The notes: generated by a model from the letters alone, not told the origin. A DNA stretch of 64,000 nt from Reyranella sp. (GCA_019750135.1 JAIEOV010000045.1:33919-97918); one strand, 5' to 3'; shown: positions 27,351 through 36,491, numbered from the stretch's first letter. Translations and numbers: made by a program.

Positions 27351-27455
27351 TTCCTCTCCCCCTTGGGGGAGAGGCTAGGAGAGGGGGGTGATGCAGGAGA
27401 AAGCCTTCGCGTTTTACCCCCTCACCCAACCTCTTCCCCAAGGGGAGAGGAATAT
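27351..27455. repeat. Alphaproteobacterial-type CTCTCCCC/GGGGAGAG intergenic palindrome
   Basis: Two hairpins, CCTCTCCCCC-TT-GGGGGAGAGG at 27353-27374 and CCTCTTCCCC-A-AGGGGAGAGG at 27430-27450, flank a central pair GGGGGGTGA and ACCCCCTCACC that can also pair. I recall very similar palindromes scattered between genes of many rhizobia and relatives. It is unrelated to the modular family found elsewhere in this window. Confidence 0.75.
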
Positions 27456-27463
27456 GAGAAGGG

Positions 27464-27499
27464 AAAAAAAAGCGGCCCGCTTGGGCCGCTTTCTTTTTT
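27464..27499. terminator. Bidirectional intrinsic terminator
   Basis: The stem AAAGCGGCCC (27469-27478), loop GCTT, GGGCCGCTTT (27483-27492) is a perfect 10-bp hairpin with an A run before it and CTTTTTT after it. It can therefore stop transcription in both directions: ndk from the left, and the purM-purN-oxidase subunit genes from the right. Confidence 0.93.
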
Positions 27500-27516
27500 G
27501 TCGTATCGCCGGAGCG

Positions 27517-27720
27517 TCAGCTCATGACGGCGAAGGCCACCAGCAGGGCGAAGGTGCCGCCGATGCCCAGCAGCAGGGCGAAGATGTGGGCGTTGCCGAC
27601 CAGGCCCAGCGCCATGCAGGACAGCAGGAGCACGACGAACAGGATGGTGAACAGCACCAGCTTGTTGAACGAATTGTAGGTGCTGATATGGGCGGGGTAG
27701 TCGTCCTGCGAGTCGGCCAT
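27517..27720 (-). CDS. Small aa3-type cytochrome c oxidase subunit IV-like protein
   Basis: A 67-residue protein with one or two hydrophobic segments (about residues 20-42 and 44-66). The polar N-terminus with HISTYNSFNKLVLF matches the bacterial aa3 oxidase subunit IV family, which is small and membrane-bound and found in alphaproteobacteria. GAGGAA precedes the ATG. It lies 41 bases after purN, away from any other oxidase gene. Its importance for the oxidase is not known from sequence. Confidence 0.8.
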   Translation of the reverse strand: MADSQDDYPAHISTYNSFNKLVLFTILFVVLLLSCMALGLVGNAHIFALLLGIGGTFALLVAFAVMS

Positions 27721-27761
27721 GGTCTCGGAATTCCTCGTTTCGGTCGGGGTCTTATAGCGAA

Positions 27762-28412
27762 CTAGGGGGCGGGCGAGAAGAGGAGGGTTGCGCCTCTGGG
27801 GACGCCCGCGACGGCGACCTGCGTGCCCGAGACCGACAGGCGGCCCTCGGCGAACCAGCGCACCACCAGCGGGTAGAGGCGGTGCTCCTGGCGCAGGATG
27901 CGTGCGGCAAGCGTATCGGCGGTATCGTCGGCCAGCACCGGCACGGCGGCCTGGGCGATCGTCGGGCCGCTATCGAGCTCCGGCGTGACGAAATGCACCG
28001 TGCAGCCGCTGATCCGCGCACCGGCGTCGATCGCCTGCTGCTGGACCCGCAGGCCGGGAAAGGCCGGAAGCAGGGAAGGATGGATGTTGATGATGCGGTC
28101 CTTCCAGTGCGTGGGAAACCACGCGCTCTGGATACGCATGAAACCGGCCAGCGCCACGAGCCCGACGCCGTGCTTCTCTAGCTCCGCCGACACGACACGG
28201 TCGAAGCTCTCGCGGTCGGGATACTCCTTGTGCGGCACCACCGCGGTGGCCACGCCGGCGCCCTGCGCGGTCTTGAGCCCGGCCGCGCTCGCGACGTTGC
28301 TCACCACGATCGCGATCTCGGCTGGATAGTCCGGCGACCGGGCCGCCTCGATCAGGGCCGCCATGTTGCTGCCGCGGCCCGAGATCAGGATACCGACCTT
28401 CAGCTTCGCCAT
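27762..28412 (-). CDS. purN: Phosphoribosylglycinamide formyltransferase
   Basis: A 216-residue protein starting at ATG 28412. It has the N-terminal VGILISGRGSNMAALI, the folate-site INIHPSLLPAFPG with catalytic His and Asn, and the catalytic Asp in TPELDSGPTI. It transfers a formyl group from 10-formyl-tetrahydrofolate to GAR in purine synthesis. It overlaps the end of purM by 13 bases, the usual coupled arrangement. Length is normal for the family. Confidence 0.96.
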   Translation of the reverse strand: MAKLKVGILISGRGSNMAALIEAARSPDYPAEIAIVVSNVASAAGLKTAQGAGVATAVVPHKEYPDRESFDRVVSAELEKHGVGLVALAGFMRIQSAWFPTHWKDRIINIHPSLLPAFPGLRVQQQAIDAGARISGCTVHFVTPELDSGPTIAQAAVPVLADDTADTLAARILRQEHRLYPLVVRWFAEGRLSVSGTQVAVAGVPRGATLLFSPAP

Positions 28413-29521
28413 AGGCTCTCGGCGTGATCGACCACGCAGTCCGCTTCGCTCTGGGGCGCGACCTCGATGCGACCCACCGTCGTCACGCTCTCGCCGGCAT
28501 CGGTCAGCGCCGCGGCGACCTTGGCGGCATCGGCGGCCGCGGTGACGACGATCATGCCCAGCCCGCAATTGAAGGTCCGCAGCATGTCGTCGGTCGGCAC
28601 CTGGCCCGTCTCGCGCAACCAGCGGAACACTGCCGGCACCGACCATTGGCGGGCATCGAGACGCGCGCGCATGCCGTCGGGCAGGCAGCGCGGCACGTTG
28701 CCGGGCAGTCCGCCGCCGGTGATGTGCGCCAGCCCCTTGATGGCGCCGGTGCCGCGGATCGCCGCCAGCAACGGCTTGACGTAGATGCGTGTCGGCTCGA
28801 GCAGGACCTGGCCGAGCGGCCCCGCCGCGAACGGCGCGGCGGCGTCATAACCGAGACCGCTGCGCGCCACGATGCTGCGGACCAGCGAGTAGCCGTTGGA
28901 GTGGGCGCCGCTGGACGCGAGCCCCAGCACTACGTCACCCGGTGCGATGTCGAGACGCGGCAGTAGCTCGTCACGCTCGGCGGCGCCGACGGTGAAACCC
29001 GCCAGATCGTAGTCGCCCGCGGCATACATGCCGGGCATCTCCGCGGTCTCGCCGCCGACCAGCGCACACCCAGCCTGGCGACAGCCCTCGGCGATGCCGG
29101 CGACCACGCGGCGACCAGCTTCGACGTCGAGCTTGCCGCTGGCGTAGTAGTCGAGGAAGAACAGCGGCTCGGCGCCCTGCACGACGATGTCGTTGACGCA
29201 CATCGCCACCAGGTCGATGCCCACGGTGTCGGGAATGCCGGCTTCGATCGCCACCTTGAGCTTGGTGCCGACGCCGTCGGTGCCCGAGACCAGGATCGGA
29301 TCCTTGAACCCCGCGGCCTTGAGATCGAACAGGCCGCCGAACCCGCCCAGCCCGCCCATGACGCCGGAGCGGTTGGTGCTGCGCGCCAGCGGCTTGATGT
29401 ACTCGACCAGCGCGTCGCCTGCGTCGATGTCGACGCCGGCGTCCTTGTAGGTGAGGGGTGGGCTGTTGTGGCCTTGTTTGCTCAAGCCGGGCTCATTCGC
29501 TAGACAGGTGGCCGCGAACAT
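28400..29521 (-). CDS. purM: Phosphoribosylformylglycinamidine cyclo-ligase
   Basis: I start at ATG 29521, giving 373 residues; a TTG about 11 codons later is an alternative that would match the usual family N-terminus more closely. The family core is clear: LTYKDAGVDIDAGDALV, LVSGTDGVGTKLK, CVNDIVVQGAEPLFFLDY and ITGGGLPGN. It closes the imidazole ring of AIR using ATP. It is coupled to purN and is divergent from the DUF2066 gene with only 22 bases between start codons. Confidence 0.95.
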   Translation of the reverse strand: MFAATCLANEPGLSKQGHNSPPLTYKDAGVDIDAGDALVEYIKPLARSTNRSGVMGGLGGFGGLFDLKAAGFKDPILVSGTDGVGTKLKVAIEAGIPDTVGIDLVAMCVNDIVVQGAEPLFFLDYYASGKLDVEAGRRVVAGIAEGCRQAGCALVGGETAEMPGMYAAGDYDLAGFTVGAAERDELLPRLDIAPGDVVLGLASSGAHSNGYSLVRSIVARSGLGYDAAAPFAAGPLGQVLLEPTRIYVKPLLAAIRGTGAIKGLAHITGGGLPGNVPRCLPDGMRARLDARQWSVPAVFRWLRETGQVPTDDMLRTFNCGLGMIVVTAAADAAKVAAALTDAGESVTTVGRIEVAPQSEADCVVDHAESLWRS

Positions 29522-29543
29522 AGCCAAAAACCGGACCCCCGCA

Positions 29544-30632
29544 ATGCCGCCCCTCAGCTGGTTTTCCACCCGCTGGTTCTCTACGATCCTTCTTGCCCTG
29601 CTGACGGCTTTTTCCCTGTCCGGCGGAGTGCATGCCCAAGGCAGCAACACCTACACGGTGACCGGCGTCGACGTCGACGTGACGGCGCCCGACGCCGTGC
29701 AGGCGCGCCAGCAGGGCATCGCCGAGGCGCGGCGCAAGGCGGCCAAGATGCTGGTCGATCGCGTCGTGGCGCCGGAAGACCGCGCCCGGGTGGCGATCCC
29801 CGGTGACGCCAGCCTCGAAGGCATGGTGCGCGGCATCGAGTTCGTGCGCGAGCGCTCCGCGCCCGGCCGCTACATCGCCACGCTCAACGTCGTCTTCCAG
29901 CCCGATCCGGTGAAGGCGTGGCTCAGCCAGGCTGGGGTGAAGGTCGCCGAGACCGTGTCGCGTCCGGCGCTAGTCATTCCGCTGTGGAAAGGCCAGGCGG
30001 GCGTCGAGCCGCTGAACGATAGCAACGCTTGGCGCGAGGCCTGGCGGACGCTCGACACTTCCAACAGTGCCGTGCCGGTGACGGTGCTGCGCGGCGACCA
30101 GCTCGACCAGAACGCCGTGACGGCCGAGGAGCTCTATGTCGATGACGTTTCGGCGCTCGCCCGCCTGAACGAGCGCTATCGCGCGCCGACCATCATCGTG
30201 GCGATCGTCGAGGGCAGCAAGGATGGCGGGCCTCTGACCGTCGGCGGCCTGCGCTACGACGCGCAGACCGGCGCGCGCAGCGAGATCCCGCGCACGACGG
30301 TTCCCGATTCGACGCAGCTCGCCACGGCGGCCCAGCAGATCCACCAGAAGCTCGACGCGCAATGGCGCAGCGTCGCCACGGTGAGCCGCGATTCGCAGGA
30401 TTCGATCGACGTCTATGTGCCGATCCGCGCGCTCGGCGACTGGGTGCAGGTGCGCCAGCGGTTGGGCAGCGTGCCGGCGGTCAAGGGCGTGGTCGTGCGC
30501 CAGCTCGAATCCGATCGGGCTGACCTCCGGCTGGAGTATTTCGGCACCACCGACGAACTTCAGCGCACGCTGGCCTCGGCAGGGCTGGTGCTCGACAAGG
30601 ACGCCGACAAGTGGCGATTGCAGGTCCGCTGA
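29544..30632 (+). CDS. DUF2066-domain secreted or envelope protein
   Basis: A 362-residue protein from ATG 29544. An N-terminal signal sequence ends near GGVHAQG. The mature part begins with a segment resembling DUF2066, including ARQQGIAEARRKAAKMLVDR, and continues with mixed alpha/beta sequence lacking catalytic motifs. In alphaproteobacteria this gene commonly sits between purM and the perM/hdaA genes, as here. Its function is unknown. Confidence 0.8.
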   Translation: MPPLSWFSTRWFSTILLALLTAFSLSGGVHAQGSNTYTVTGVDVDVTAPDAVQARQQGIAEARRKAAKMLVDRVVAPEDRARVAIPGDASLEGMVRGIEFVRERSAPGRYIATLNVVFQPDPVKAWLSQAGVKVAETVSRPALVIPLWKGQAGVEPLNDSNAWREAWRTLDTSNSAVPVTVLRGDQLDQNAVTAEELYVDDVSALARLNERYRAPTIIVAIVEGSKDGGPLTVGGLRYDAQTGARSEIPRTTVPDSTQLATAAQQIHQKLDAQWRSVATVSRDSQDSIDVYVPIRALGDWVQVRQRLGSVPAVKGVVVRQLESDRADLRLEYFGTTDELQRTLASAGLVLDKDADKWRLQVR

Positions 30633-30654
30633 TCGCGGCCGTGGGGCCTGAAGG

Positions 30655-31737
30655 ATGAGCGTGACCAGCCCGTCCGCGCGCTGGCGCTTCTGGGTGGCGA
30701 TGGCCGCCATCTTCCTGCTGCTGCTGTGGCTGCTGAACGACATTTTGCTGCCCTTCGTGGTCGGCATGGTCGTCGCTTACTTCCTTGATCCGGTCGTCAT
30801 GCGGCTGCAGCGGCTCGGCATGTCGCGCACCTGGGCGACCACCTCCGTCACGATCCTCGCGGTGCTCATCACCGTCGGCGTGGCGATGGCCGTGCTGCCG
30901 CCACTGTTCAGCCAGCTGCAGTCGCTGATCCTCAGTTTCCCCGACTACACGGTGAAGCTGGCGGCGCGCATCACGCCGCTGATCGACCCGATCCGCGAAC
31001 GGCTCAACCTGCCGCCCCTCAGCCTCCACGAACTGCAGGCCGAACTGACGCAGCGCGCCGGCCAGGTGCTGGCGGTCGCCGGCACCGTTGCCGGCAAGCT
31101 GGCGCAGGGCGGCCTCGCCTTCTTCAACCTGATGGCGCTCCTGTTCCTGACGCCGGTCGTCACCTTCTACCTGCTGCGCGACTGGGAGAGGCTGGTCAGT
31201 GCGATCGATGGCGCCTTGCCGCGCGATCATGCCGACACGATCCGCAAGCTCGCCCACGAATCCAACGCTGCCATCGCGGGCTACGTGCGCGGGCAGGCGC
31301 TGGTCTGCATCTCACTCGGCAGCATCTACGCCATCGGCCTGTCGCTGGTCGGCCTGAAGTTCGGGCTGGTGATCGGGCTGATCGCCGGCGCCATCTCGTT
31401 CATCCCCTTCGTCGGCACCTTCGTCGGCGCGGTCATGGCGTTGGGCATGGCGCTGGTGCAGTTCCCGCCGGACTGGATCGGCGTCGCGAAGGTCGCGGTC
31501 GTGTTCCTGATCGGCCAGATGCTGGAGGGCAACGTGCTCTCGCCCAAGCTGGTCGGCGACAGGGTGGGACTGCATCCGGTGTGGATCATGTTCGCCCTGC
31601 TGGCCGGCGGCGCGCTGTTCGGCTTCGTCGGCGTGCTGATCGCCGTTCCGGTCGCGGCCGTGGTCGGCGTGGTGGCGCGTCACCTGATCGGCCGCTATCG
31701 CGACAGCCAATACTATCGTGGCGCCGACGCCGGCTGA
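30655..31737 (+). CDS. AI-2E (PerM) family transporter
   Basis: A 360-residue membrane protein with about eight helices. The N-terminal pattern LLPFVVGMVVAYFLDPVVMR and the C-terminal KLVGDRVGLHPVWIMFALL are typical of the AI-2E/PerM family. A TQRAG-containing soluble loop separates the helix groups. Some members export the autoinducer AI-2 and others ions; the substrate here is unknown. It follows the DUF2066 gene by 22 bases and precedes hdaA by 3, a conserved order. Confidence 0.85.
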   Translation: MSVTSPSARWRFWVAMAAIFLLLLWLLNDILLPFVVGMVVAYFLDPVVMRLQRLGMSRTWATTSVTILAVLITVGVAMAVLPPLFSQLQSLILSFPDYTVKLAARITPLIDPIRERLNLPPLSLHELQAELTQRAGQVLAVAGTVAGKLAQGGLAFFNLMALLFLTPVVTFYLLRDWERLVSAIDGALPRDHADTIRKLAHESNAAIAGYVRGQALVCISLGSIYAIGLSLVGLKFGLVIGLIAGAISFIPFVGTFVGAVMALGMALVQFPPDWIGVAKVAVVFLIGQMLEGNVLSPKLVGDRVGLHPVWIMFALLAGGALFGFVGVLIAVPVAAVVGVVARHLIGRYRDSQYYRGADAG

Positions 31738-31740
31738 GCG

Positions 31741-32430
31741 ATGGCCCGTCAGCTCACTTTCGATCTTGCCCTGCCGCCACCGACCTATGCGCGAGAAGAT
31801 TTCGTCGTCGCCGACGGCAATCGCGAGGCGCTGGCCTGGATCGATCGCTGGCCCGACTGGCCGGCGCCGGCGCTGGCGCTGGGCGGACCGCCGGGCTGCG
31901 GCAAGACCCATCTGGCGCGCATCTGGGCGGCGCACGCCGGCGCGCTGGTGATCGAGGGCAGGGACCTCGAAGACAAGAGCGTCGCGGATCTGTCGGAACT
32001 CATCGCGGCATCGCCCACGATCGCGATCGACGACGCCCAGCGCGCGCCCGAGCGCGCGCTGTTCCATCTCTACAATCTTGCCCGCGAGCACCGCGGCCAT
32101 CTGCTGCTGGTTGCTGTAGCGCTGCCGGCGCAATGGCGGATCGCCCTGCCGGATCTCGCCTCGCGTTTGCGCGCAGCGCCAGCGGTCGCCGTGGCCGCGC
32201 CGGACGACGAGCTGCTGGGCTCGATCATCCTGAAGCAGCTCGCCGATCGGCAATTGCATGCCGCGCCCGGCGTCGTGCACTATCTCGTGTCGCACATGGA
32301 GCGTTCCGCCGAAGCGGCGCGCCTCGTGGTCGCGGCCCTCGACCGGCGCGCGCTGGCCGAGAGTCGCGAGATCGACCGCAGGCTGGCGGCCGACGTGCTG
32401 GCCGAGCTGTCGGGGAGGGAACAACAATGA
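31741..32430 (+). CDS. hdaA: DnaA regulatory inactivator (HdaA-like)
   Basis: A 229-residue AAA+ protein related to DnaA domains III. It has the P-loop GGPPGCGKTHLAR and a Walker B-like TIAIDDAQRAPE, but no DNA-binding domain IV. The N-terminal RQLTFDLALPP contains the QLTFDL sequence that in Hda proteins binds the sliding clamp. HdaA promotes ATP hydrolysis by DnaA after initiation and so limits re-initiation. Its position after perM and ahead of ppk is the usual alphaproteobacterial context. Confidence 0.88.
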   Translation: MARQLTFDLALPPPTYAREDFVVADGNREALAWIDRWPDWPAPALALGGPPGCGKTHLARIWAAHAGALVIEGRDLEDKSVADLSELIAASPTIAIDDAQRAPERALFHLYNLAREHRGHLLLVAVALPAQWRIALPDLASRLRAAPAVAVAAPDDELLGSIILKQLADRQLHAAPGVVHYLVSHMERSAEAARLVVAALDRRALAESREIDRRLAADVLAELSGREQQ

Positions 32431-32888
32431 GAGGCATATTGATGGCGGCCCTGCTTGCCATGCTGGCGTCGACCGTTTCGGCGCAGCAGGGCACGGTGAT
32501 GGGCACCTGGCTCACCGCCTCGGGCAAGGCGCAGGTCCGCATTGCGCCGTGCCCCGATGCCAAGAGCGGGCCGATCTGCGGCACCATCGTCGCCTTGGTC
32601 GAGCCGCGCGGACCCGACGGCACGGTCGTGGCGCCCGATGTGGCGACCGACTGGCGCAACACCGATCCGGCGTTGCGCGGCCGCAAGGTACTGGGCATGC
32701 CGCTGATCTGGGGCTTCAAGAAGACGTCGGATCCCAACACTTTCGAGGACGGCCAGATCTACAACGGCGAGAACGGCAAGATCTACAACGCCAACATCAG
32801 CCTGCAGCCCGACGGCAAGCTGCGCTTGCGCGGCTATGTCGGCATTGCCGCGTTCGGCGAAACACAAACTTGGACTCGCGTGAATTAG
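32427..32888 (+). CDS. DUF2147-domain secreted protein
   Basis: A 153-residue protein starting at ATG 32427, which overlaps the hdaA stop (ATGA) after GGGAGGGA. An N-terminal signal peptide ends near VSAQQG. The mature domain has TWLTASGKAQVRIAPCPD, two Cys residues about 13 apart, and LIWGFKKTSDPNTFEDG, which match DUF2147. The family is periplasmic and functionally uncharacterised. It appears to be an insertion in the otherwise conserved hdaA-ppk block. Confidence 0.82.
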   Translation: MRGILMAALLAMLASTVSAQQGTVMGTWLTASGKAQVRIAPCPDAKSGPICGTIVALVEPRGPDGTVVAPDVATDWRNTDPALRGRKVLGMPLIWGFKKTSDPNTFEDGQIYNGENGKIYNANISLQPDGKLRLRGYVGIAAFGETQTWTRVN

Positions 32889-32900
32889 AGGAGTGAAGCG

Positions 32901-33680
32901 ATGGACATGGGCATCAAGGGCCGCAAGGCGATCGTCTGTGCGGCGAGCAAGGGACTGGGCAAGGGCTGCGCCATGGCGCTGGCGGAGGAGGGCGTCGATC
33001 TGGTGATCAACGCGCGCACCAAGGCCGAGCTCGAGGCGACGGCGGAAGAAATCCGCAAGAAGACCGGCGTGAAGGTGACGCCGATCGCCGTCGACGTCAC
33101 GACCGACGCCGGCCGCAAGCAGGTGCTGGCTGCCTGTCCCGAGCCCGACATCATCGTCAACAATGCCGGCGGTCCGCCGCCCGGCGACTTCCGCGACTGG
33201 GATCGCGACGCCTGGATCAAGGCGATCGACGCCAACATGCTGACGCCCATCGAGTTCATCAAGGCGTCGGTCGACGGCATGATGAAGAGGGGCTTCGGGC
33301 GCATCGTGAACATCACGTCGAGCTCGGTGAAGGCGCCGATCGACATCCTGGGCCTCAGCAACGGCGCCCGCTCGGGCCTCACCGGTTTCGTCGCCGGCGT
33401 GGCGCGCGTCACGGTGCGCCATGGCGTCACCATCAACGGGCTGCTGCCCGGACCGTTCGCGACCGACCGCCTGCGCGGCACCTATCGCGCGCGCGCCGCC
33501 AAGAGCGGCAAGAGCTACGAGGAGGAGTACAACGCGGGCGCCAAGATGAACCCGGCCGGCCGCTTCGGCACGCCGGAGGAATTCGGCGCCGCCTGCGCCT
33601 TCCTGTGCAGCGTGCACGCCAGCTACATCACCGGCCAGAACCTGCTGATGGATGGCGGGCAGTATCCGGGGACGTACTGA
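32901..33680 (+). CDS. Short-chain dehydrogenase/reductase
   Basis: A 259-residue classical SDR starting after GAGGAGTG. The cofactor motif region is VCAASKGLGKGCAMALAEEG, the NNAGG motif is present, and the catalytic Ser is in NITSSSVKAP. In the position of the YxxxK pair the sequence reads LSNGARSGLTGF: a Tyr and Lys are not seen there, as in one known subgroup of 3-oxoacyl-ACP reductase-like proteins. Its activity is therefore doubtful or different. The substrate is unknown. Confidence 0.75.
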   Translation: MDMGIKGRKAIVCAASKGLGKGCAMALAEEGVDLVINARTKAELEATAEEIRKKTGVKVTPIAVDVTTDAGRKQVLAACPEPDIIVNNAGGPPPGDFRDWDRDAWIKAIDANMLTPIEFIKASVDGMMKRGFGRIVNITSSSVKAPIDILGLSNGARSGLTGFVAGVARVTVRHGVTINGLLPGPFATDRLRGTYRARAAKSGKSYEEEYNAGAKMNPAGRFGTPEEFGAACAFLCSVHASYITGQNLLMDGGQYPGTY

Positions 33681-33682
33681 TC

Positions 33683-33711
33683 GGGAGCGCGGGCCAGAGG
33701 CCCGCGGTCCC
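33683..33711. repeat. Modular hairpin repeat, locus 3 (single unit)
   Basis: One unit, GGGAGCGCGGGCC-AGA-GGCCCGCGGTCCC, a hairpin of about 13 bp with one mismatch. It lies between the convergent stops of the SDR and sixA genes with one to two bases to spare on each side. Confidence 0.82.
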
Positions 33712-33712
33712 A

Positions 33713-34237
33713 TCAAGTCACCGCCAAGTCGCGTGGCCGGACGAATTCCAGGAGCTTCGCCGAGCCCGCTTTGAGGTCGCTCCAGGGGCCGTCCGGCGCG
33801 CGCAGGACGGCGAGGGCGCCCGTGGGGTATTTCGCCCGCAGCGACGCCAGGGCCTCGGGCGGGCCGCCGCCGGCCAGGTCGGCCGCAAGCTGGCCGATCC
33901 CGTCATTGTGGCCAATCAGCAGGACCGTCGCCACGTCGTCGGCCACAGCCTGCAGGCGGCCCAGCAGGGCGTCCTCCGAGGCGAGGTACAGGCCGTTCTC
34001 CAGCGCGATCGGCGGCGCCGGGCCTTCCAACCGCTTCAGCAACGGCGCCAGCGTCTGGCGCGTCCGCATGGCCGTAGAGCACAGGATCAGGTCGGGGCGG
34101 GGGCCCTGGCGGACGATATGGTCGGCCATGGCCTTGGCCGCGCGCTCGCCACGCCCGTTCAGGGGGCGGTCATGGTCGTCCAGCCGGGGATCGCTCCAGG
34201 CCGATTTCGCATGCCGCAAGAGCAGCAGGGTCTTCAT
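33713..34237 (-). CDS. sixA: Phosphohistidine phosphatase SixA-like protein
   Basis: I start at ATG 34237 (MKTLLLLRHAKSAW), giving 174 residues; an upstream TTG would add only five. The RHAKSAW motif holds the catalytic His of the histidine phosphatase family, and LLIGHNDGIGQLA carries the second His. SixA removes phosphate from phosphohistidine in signalling proteins. It is divergent from ppk. The name rests on the typical SixA opening and small size; a broader phosphoglycerate-mutase-like role is possible. Confidence 0.85.
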   Translation of the reverse strand: MKTLLLLRHAKSAWSDPRLDDHDRPLNGRGERAAKAMADHIVRQGPRPDLILCSTAMRTRQTLAPLLKRLEGPAPPIALENGLYLASEDALLGRLQAVADDVATVLLIGHNDGIGQLAADLAGGGPPEALASLRAKYPTGALAVLRAPDGPWSDLKAGSAKLLEFVRPRDLAVT

Positions 34238-34322
34238 GGGCTGATTTGCCAAAAATCCTTGTGAAACAAGCGCTTATTGAATTGCCATGACACCGTCATG
34301 TCGAGGGTCTACCGTTTGCGGC

Positions 34323-36491
34323 ATGGACGCCCTCAATACGACCGCCAACGAAGTCGCCTCGGGCCTCGAGATTACACCGGACAGCCCGCGCCGCTTCATC
34401 AATCGTGAACTGTCGTGGCTCGCCTTCAACATGCGGGTGCTCGAGGAGGCCAGCAACCAGCGCCAGCCCCTGCTGGAGCGTGTGCGCTTCCTGTCGATCT
34501 CCGCCGACAACCTCGACGAATTCTACATGGTCCGGGTGGCCGGCCTCGTCGATATGCTGCAGACCCGCTCGTCGCTGCTGAGCGACGACGGCATGAACCC
34601 CGCCGAGCAGCTCGCCGCCATCCGCGAACGCGCCTCGACCTTGATGGCGCGCCAACAGGAGGTGTGGGCCAACCTGCAGGACGAGCTGCGCGAGGCGGGC
34701 ATTGCCGTGCTCGATCCGTCCGAGCTGACCGACGGCGAGCGTACCTGGCTCGACCAGTACTTCATCGAGCAGGTCTTCCCGATCCTGACTCCGCTCGCCA
34801 TCGACCCGGCGCATCCGTTCCCCTTCATTCCCAACGGCGGCTTCTCGGCGATCCTGAAGCTGCAGCGCAAGGACGACCGGCGGCCGCTGATGGCGCTGCT
34901 GCCGCTGCCGCCGCAGGTCGACCGCTTCGTGCGCCTGCCGGGCGCCTCGATCCGCTTCTTGTCGCTGGAAGATCTGGTCGACATCTACCTGCCGCGCCTC
35001 TTCCCGGGCTACGAGGTGATCGAGCGCGCCGTCTTCCGCCTGATCCGTGACAGCGACGTCGAGATCAACGAGGAAGCCGAAGATCTCGTGCTGCTCTACG
35101 AGAGCGCGCTGAAGCGCCGCCGCCGCGGCGACCTGATCTCGATCTCGGTCAACAGCGCGATGCCGGCCGAGCTGCGCGACTTCCTGTTCGACCAGCTGGA
35201 GATCCCGGCGCAGACGCAGACCGTCCATGTCTTCCACCTCGACCGTATGCTCAACATCGGCGACGTGAAGGCGGTGATCATCGACGACCGGCCGGACCTC
35301 AAGTTCGAGCCCTATGCCGTGCGCTTCCCCGAGCGCATCCGCGACTTCGGCGGCGACTGCTTCGCCGCCATCCGCGCCAAGGACATCGTCGTCCACCATC
35401 CCTACGAGAGCTTCGACGTCGTGGTGCAGTTCCTGCGCCAGGCGGCGCGCGATCCGGCGGTGGTGGCGATCAAGCAGACGCTCTACCGCACCAGCCACGA
35501 TTCGCCGATCGTCAAGGAGCTGATCGCGGCGGCCGAGGCCGGCAAGACGGTGACGGCGCTGGTCGAGCTCAAGGCGCGCTTCGACGAGGAAGCCAACATC
35601 CGCTGGGCGCGCGATCTCGAGCGCGCCGGCGTACAGGTGGTCTACGGCTTCATCGACCTCAAGACCCACGCCAAGGTTTCGATGGTGGTTCGCCGCGAGG
35701 CCCAGGTCACGCGGACCTATGTGCATTTCGGCACCGGCAACTATCATCCGATCACCGCGCGCATCTATACCGACCTGTCGTTCTTCACCTGCGATCCGGC
35801 GATGTGCCGCGATGCCGCGCGCCTGTTCAACTACATGACGGGCTATGCCCGGCCCGAGCGGATGGAGAAGATCTCCTTTGCGCCGGTGACGCTCCGGCCC
35901 GACCTCTACAGCCTGATCGATGCCGAGATCGACAATGCCAAGGCCGGCCGTCATGCAGCGATCTGGGCCAAGCTCAACTCGCTGGTCGACGGCAAGCTGA
36001 TCGACCGGCTCTACGCAGCGTCGAACGCCGGCGTGCAGATCGACCTCGTGGTGCGCGGCATCTGCTGCCTGCGGCCCGGCGTGCCCGGTCTGAGCGAGCA
36101 TATCCGCGTCAAGAGCATGATCGGCCGCTTCCTCGAGCATGCCCGCATCATCTGCTTCGGCAACGGCAAGCCCTTGCCGTCGCCCGACGCGAAGGTCTTC
36201 ATCTCGTCGGCCGACTGGATGCCGCGCAACCTCGACCGCCGCGTCGAGCTGCTCTGCCCGATCGAGAACCCGACGGTGCACGAGCAGGTGCTCGACCAGA
36301 TCATGGTCGCCAACCTCAAGGACGACGCCCAGAGCTGGATCATGGCGTCCGACGGGACCTACAGCCGCCCGCCGGTCGGCAAGGAACCCTTCATCGCCCA
36401 TCACTATTTCATGACCAACCCGTCGCTCTCGGGCCGCGGCAGCGCCCTGAAGCTGAGCGGCGCCGTGCCGCGCCTGGTGCTGAGTTCCTGA
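34323..36491 (+). CDS. ppk: Polyphosphate kinase 1
   Basis: A 722-residue enzyme from ATG 34323 (an ATG at 34287 would add 12 residues). The N-terminal RRFINRELSWLAFNMRVLEE, the middle SADNLDEFYMVRVAGL and the catalytic KTHAKVSMVVRRE (autophosphorylated His) are diagnostic. It makes polyphosphate reversibly from ATP. It is followed 51 bases later by ppx, so synthesis and degradation of polyphosphate are encoded together. Confidence 0.96.
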   Translation: MDALNTTANEVASGLEITPDSPRRFINRELSWLAFNMRVLEEASNQRQPLLERVRFLSISADNLDEFYMVRVAGLVDMLQTRSSLLSDDGMNPAEQLAAIRERASTLMARQQEVWANLQDELREAGIAVLDPSELTDGERTWLDQYFIEQVFPILTPLAIDPAHPFPFIPNGGFSAILKLQRKDDRRPLMALLPLPPQVDRFVRLPGASIRFLSLEDLVDIYLPRLFPGYEVIERAVFRLIRDSDVEINEEAEDLVLLYESALKRRRRGDLISISVNSAMPAELRDFLFDQLEIPAQTQTVHVFHLDRMLNIGDVKAVIIDDRPDLKFEPYAVRFPERIRDFGGDCFAAIRAKDIVVHHPYESFDVVVQFLRQAARDPAVVAIKQTLYRTSHDSPIVKELIAAAEAGKTVTALVELKARFDEEANIRWARDLERAGVQVVYGFIDLKTHAKVSMVVRREAQVTRTYVHFGTGNYHPITARIYTDLSFFTCDPAMCRDAARLFNYMTGYARPERMEKISFAPVTLRPDLYSLIDAEIDNAKAGRHAAIWAKLNSLVDGKLIDRLYAASNAGVQIDLVVRGICCLRPGVPGLSEHIRVKSMIGRFLEHARIICFGNGKPLPSPDAKVFISSADWMPRNLDRRVELLCPIENPTVHEQVLDQIMVANLKDDAQSWIMASDGTYSRPPVGKEPFIAHHYFMTNPSLSGRGSALKLSGAVPRLVLSS

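Noticed and set aside
27388..27765. 125-codon plus-strand frame across the terminator
   Set aside because: It crosses an intrinsic terminator and a repeat, and lies antisense to the small oxidase subunit gene.
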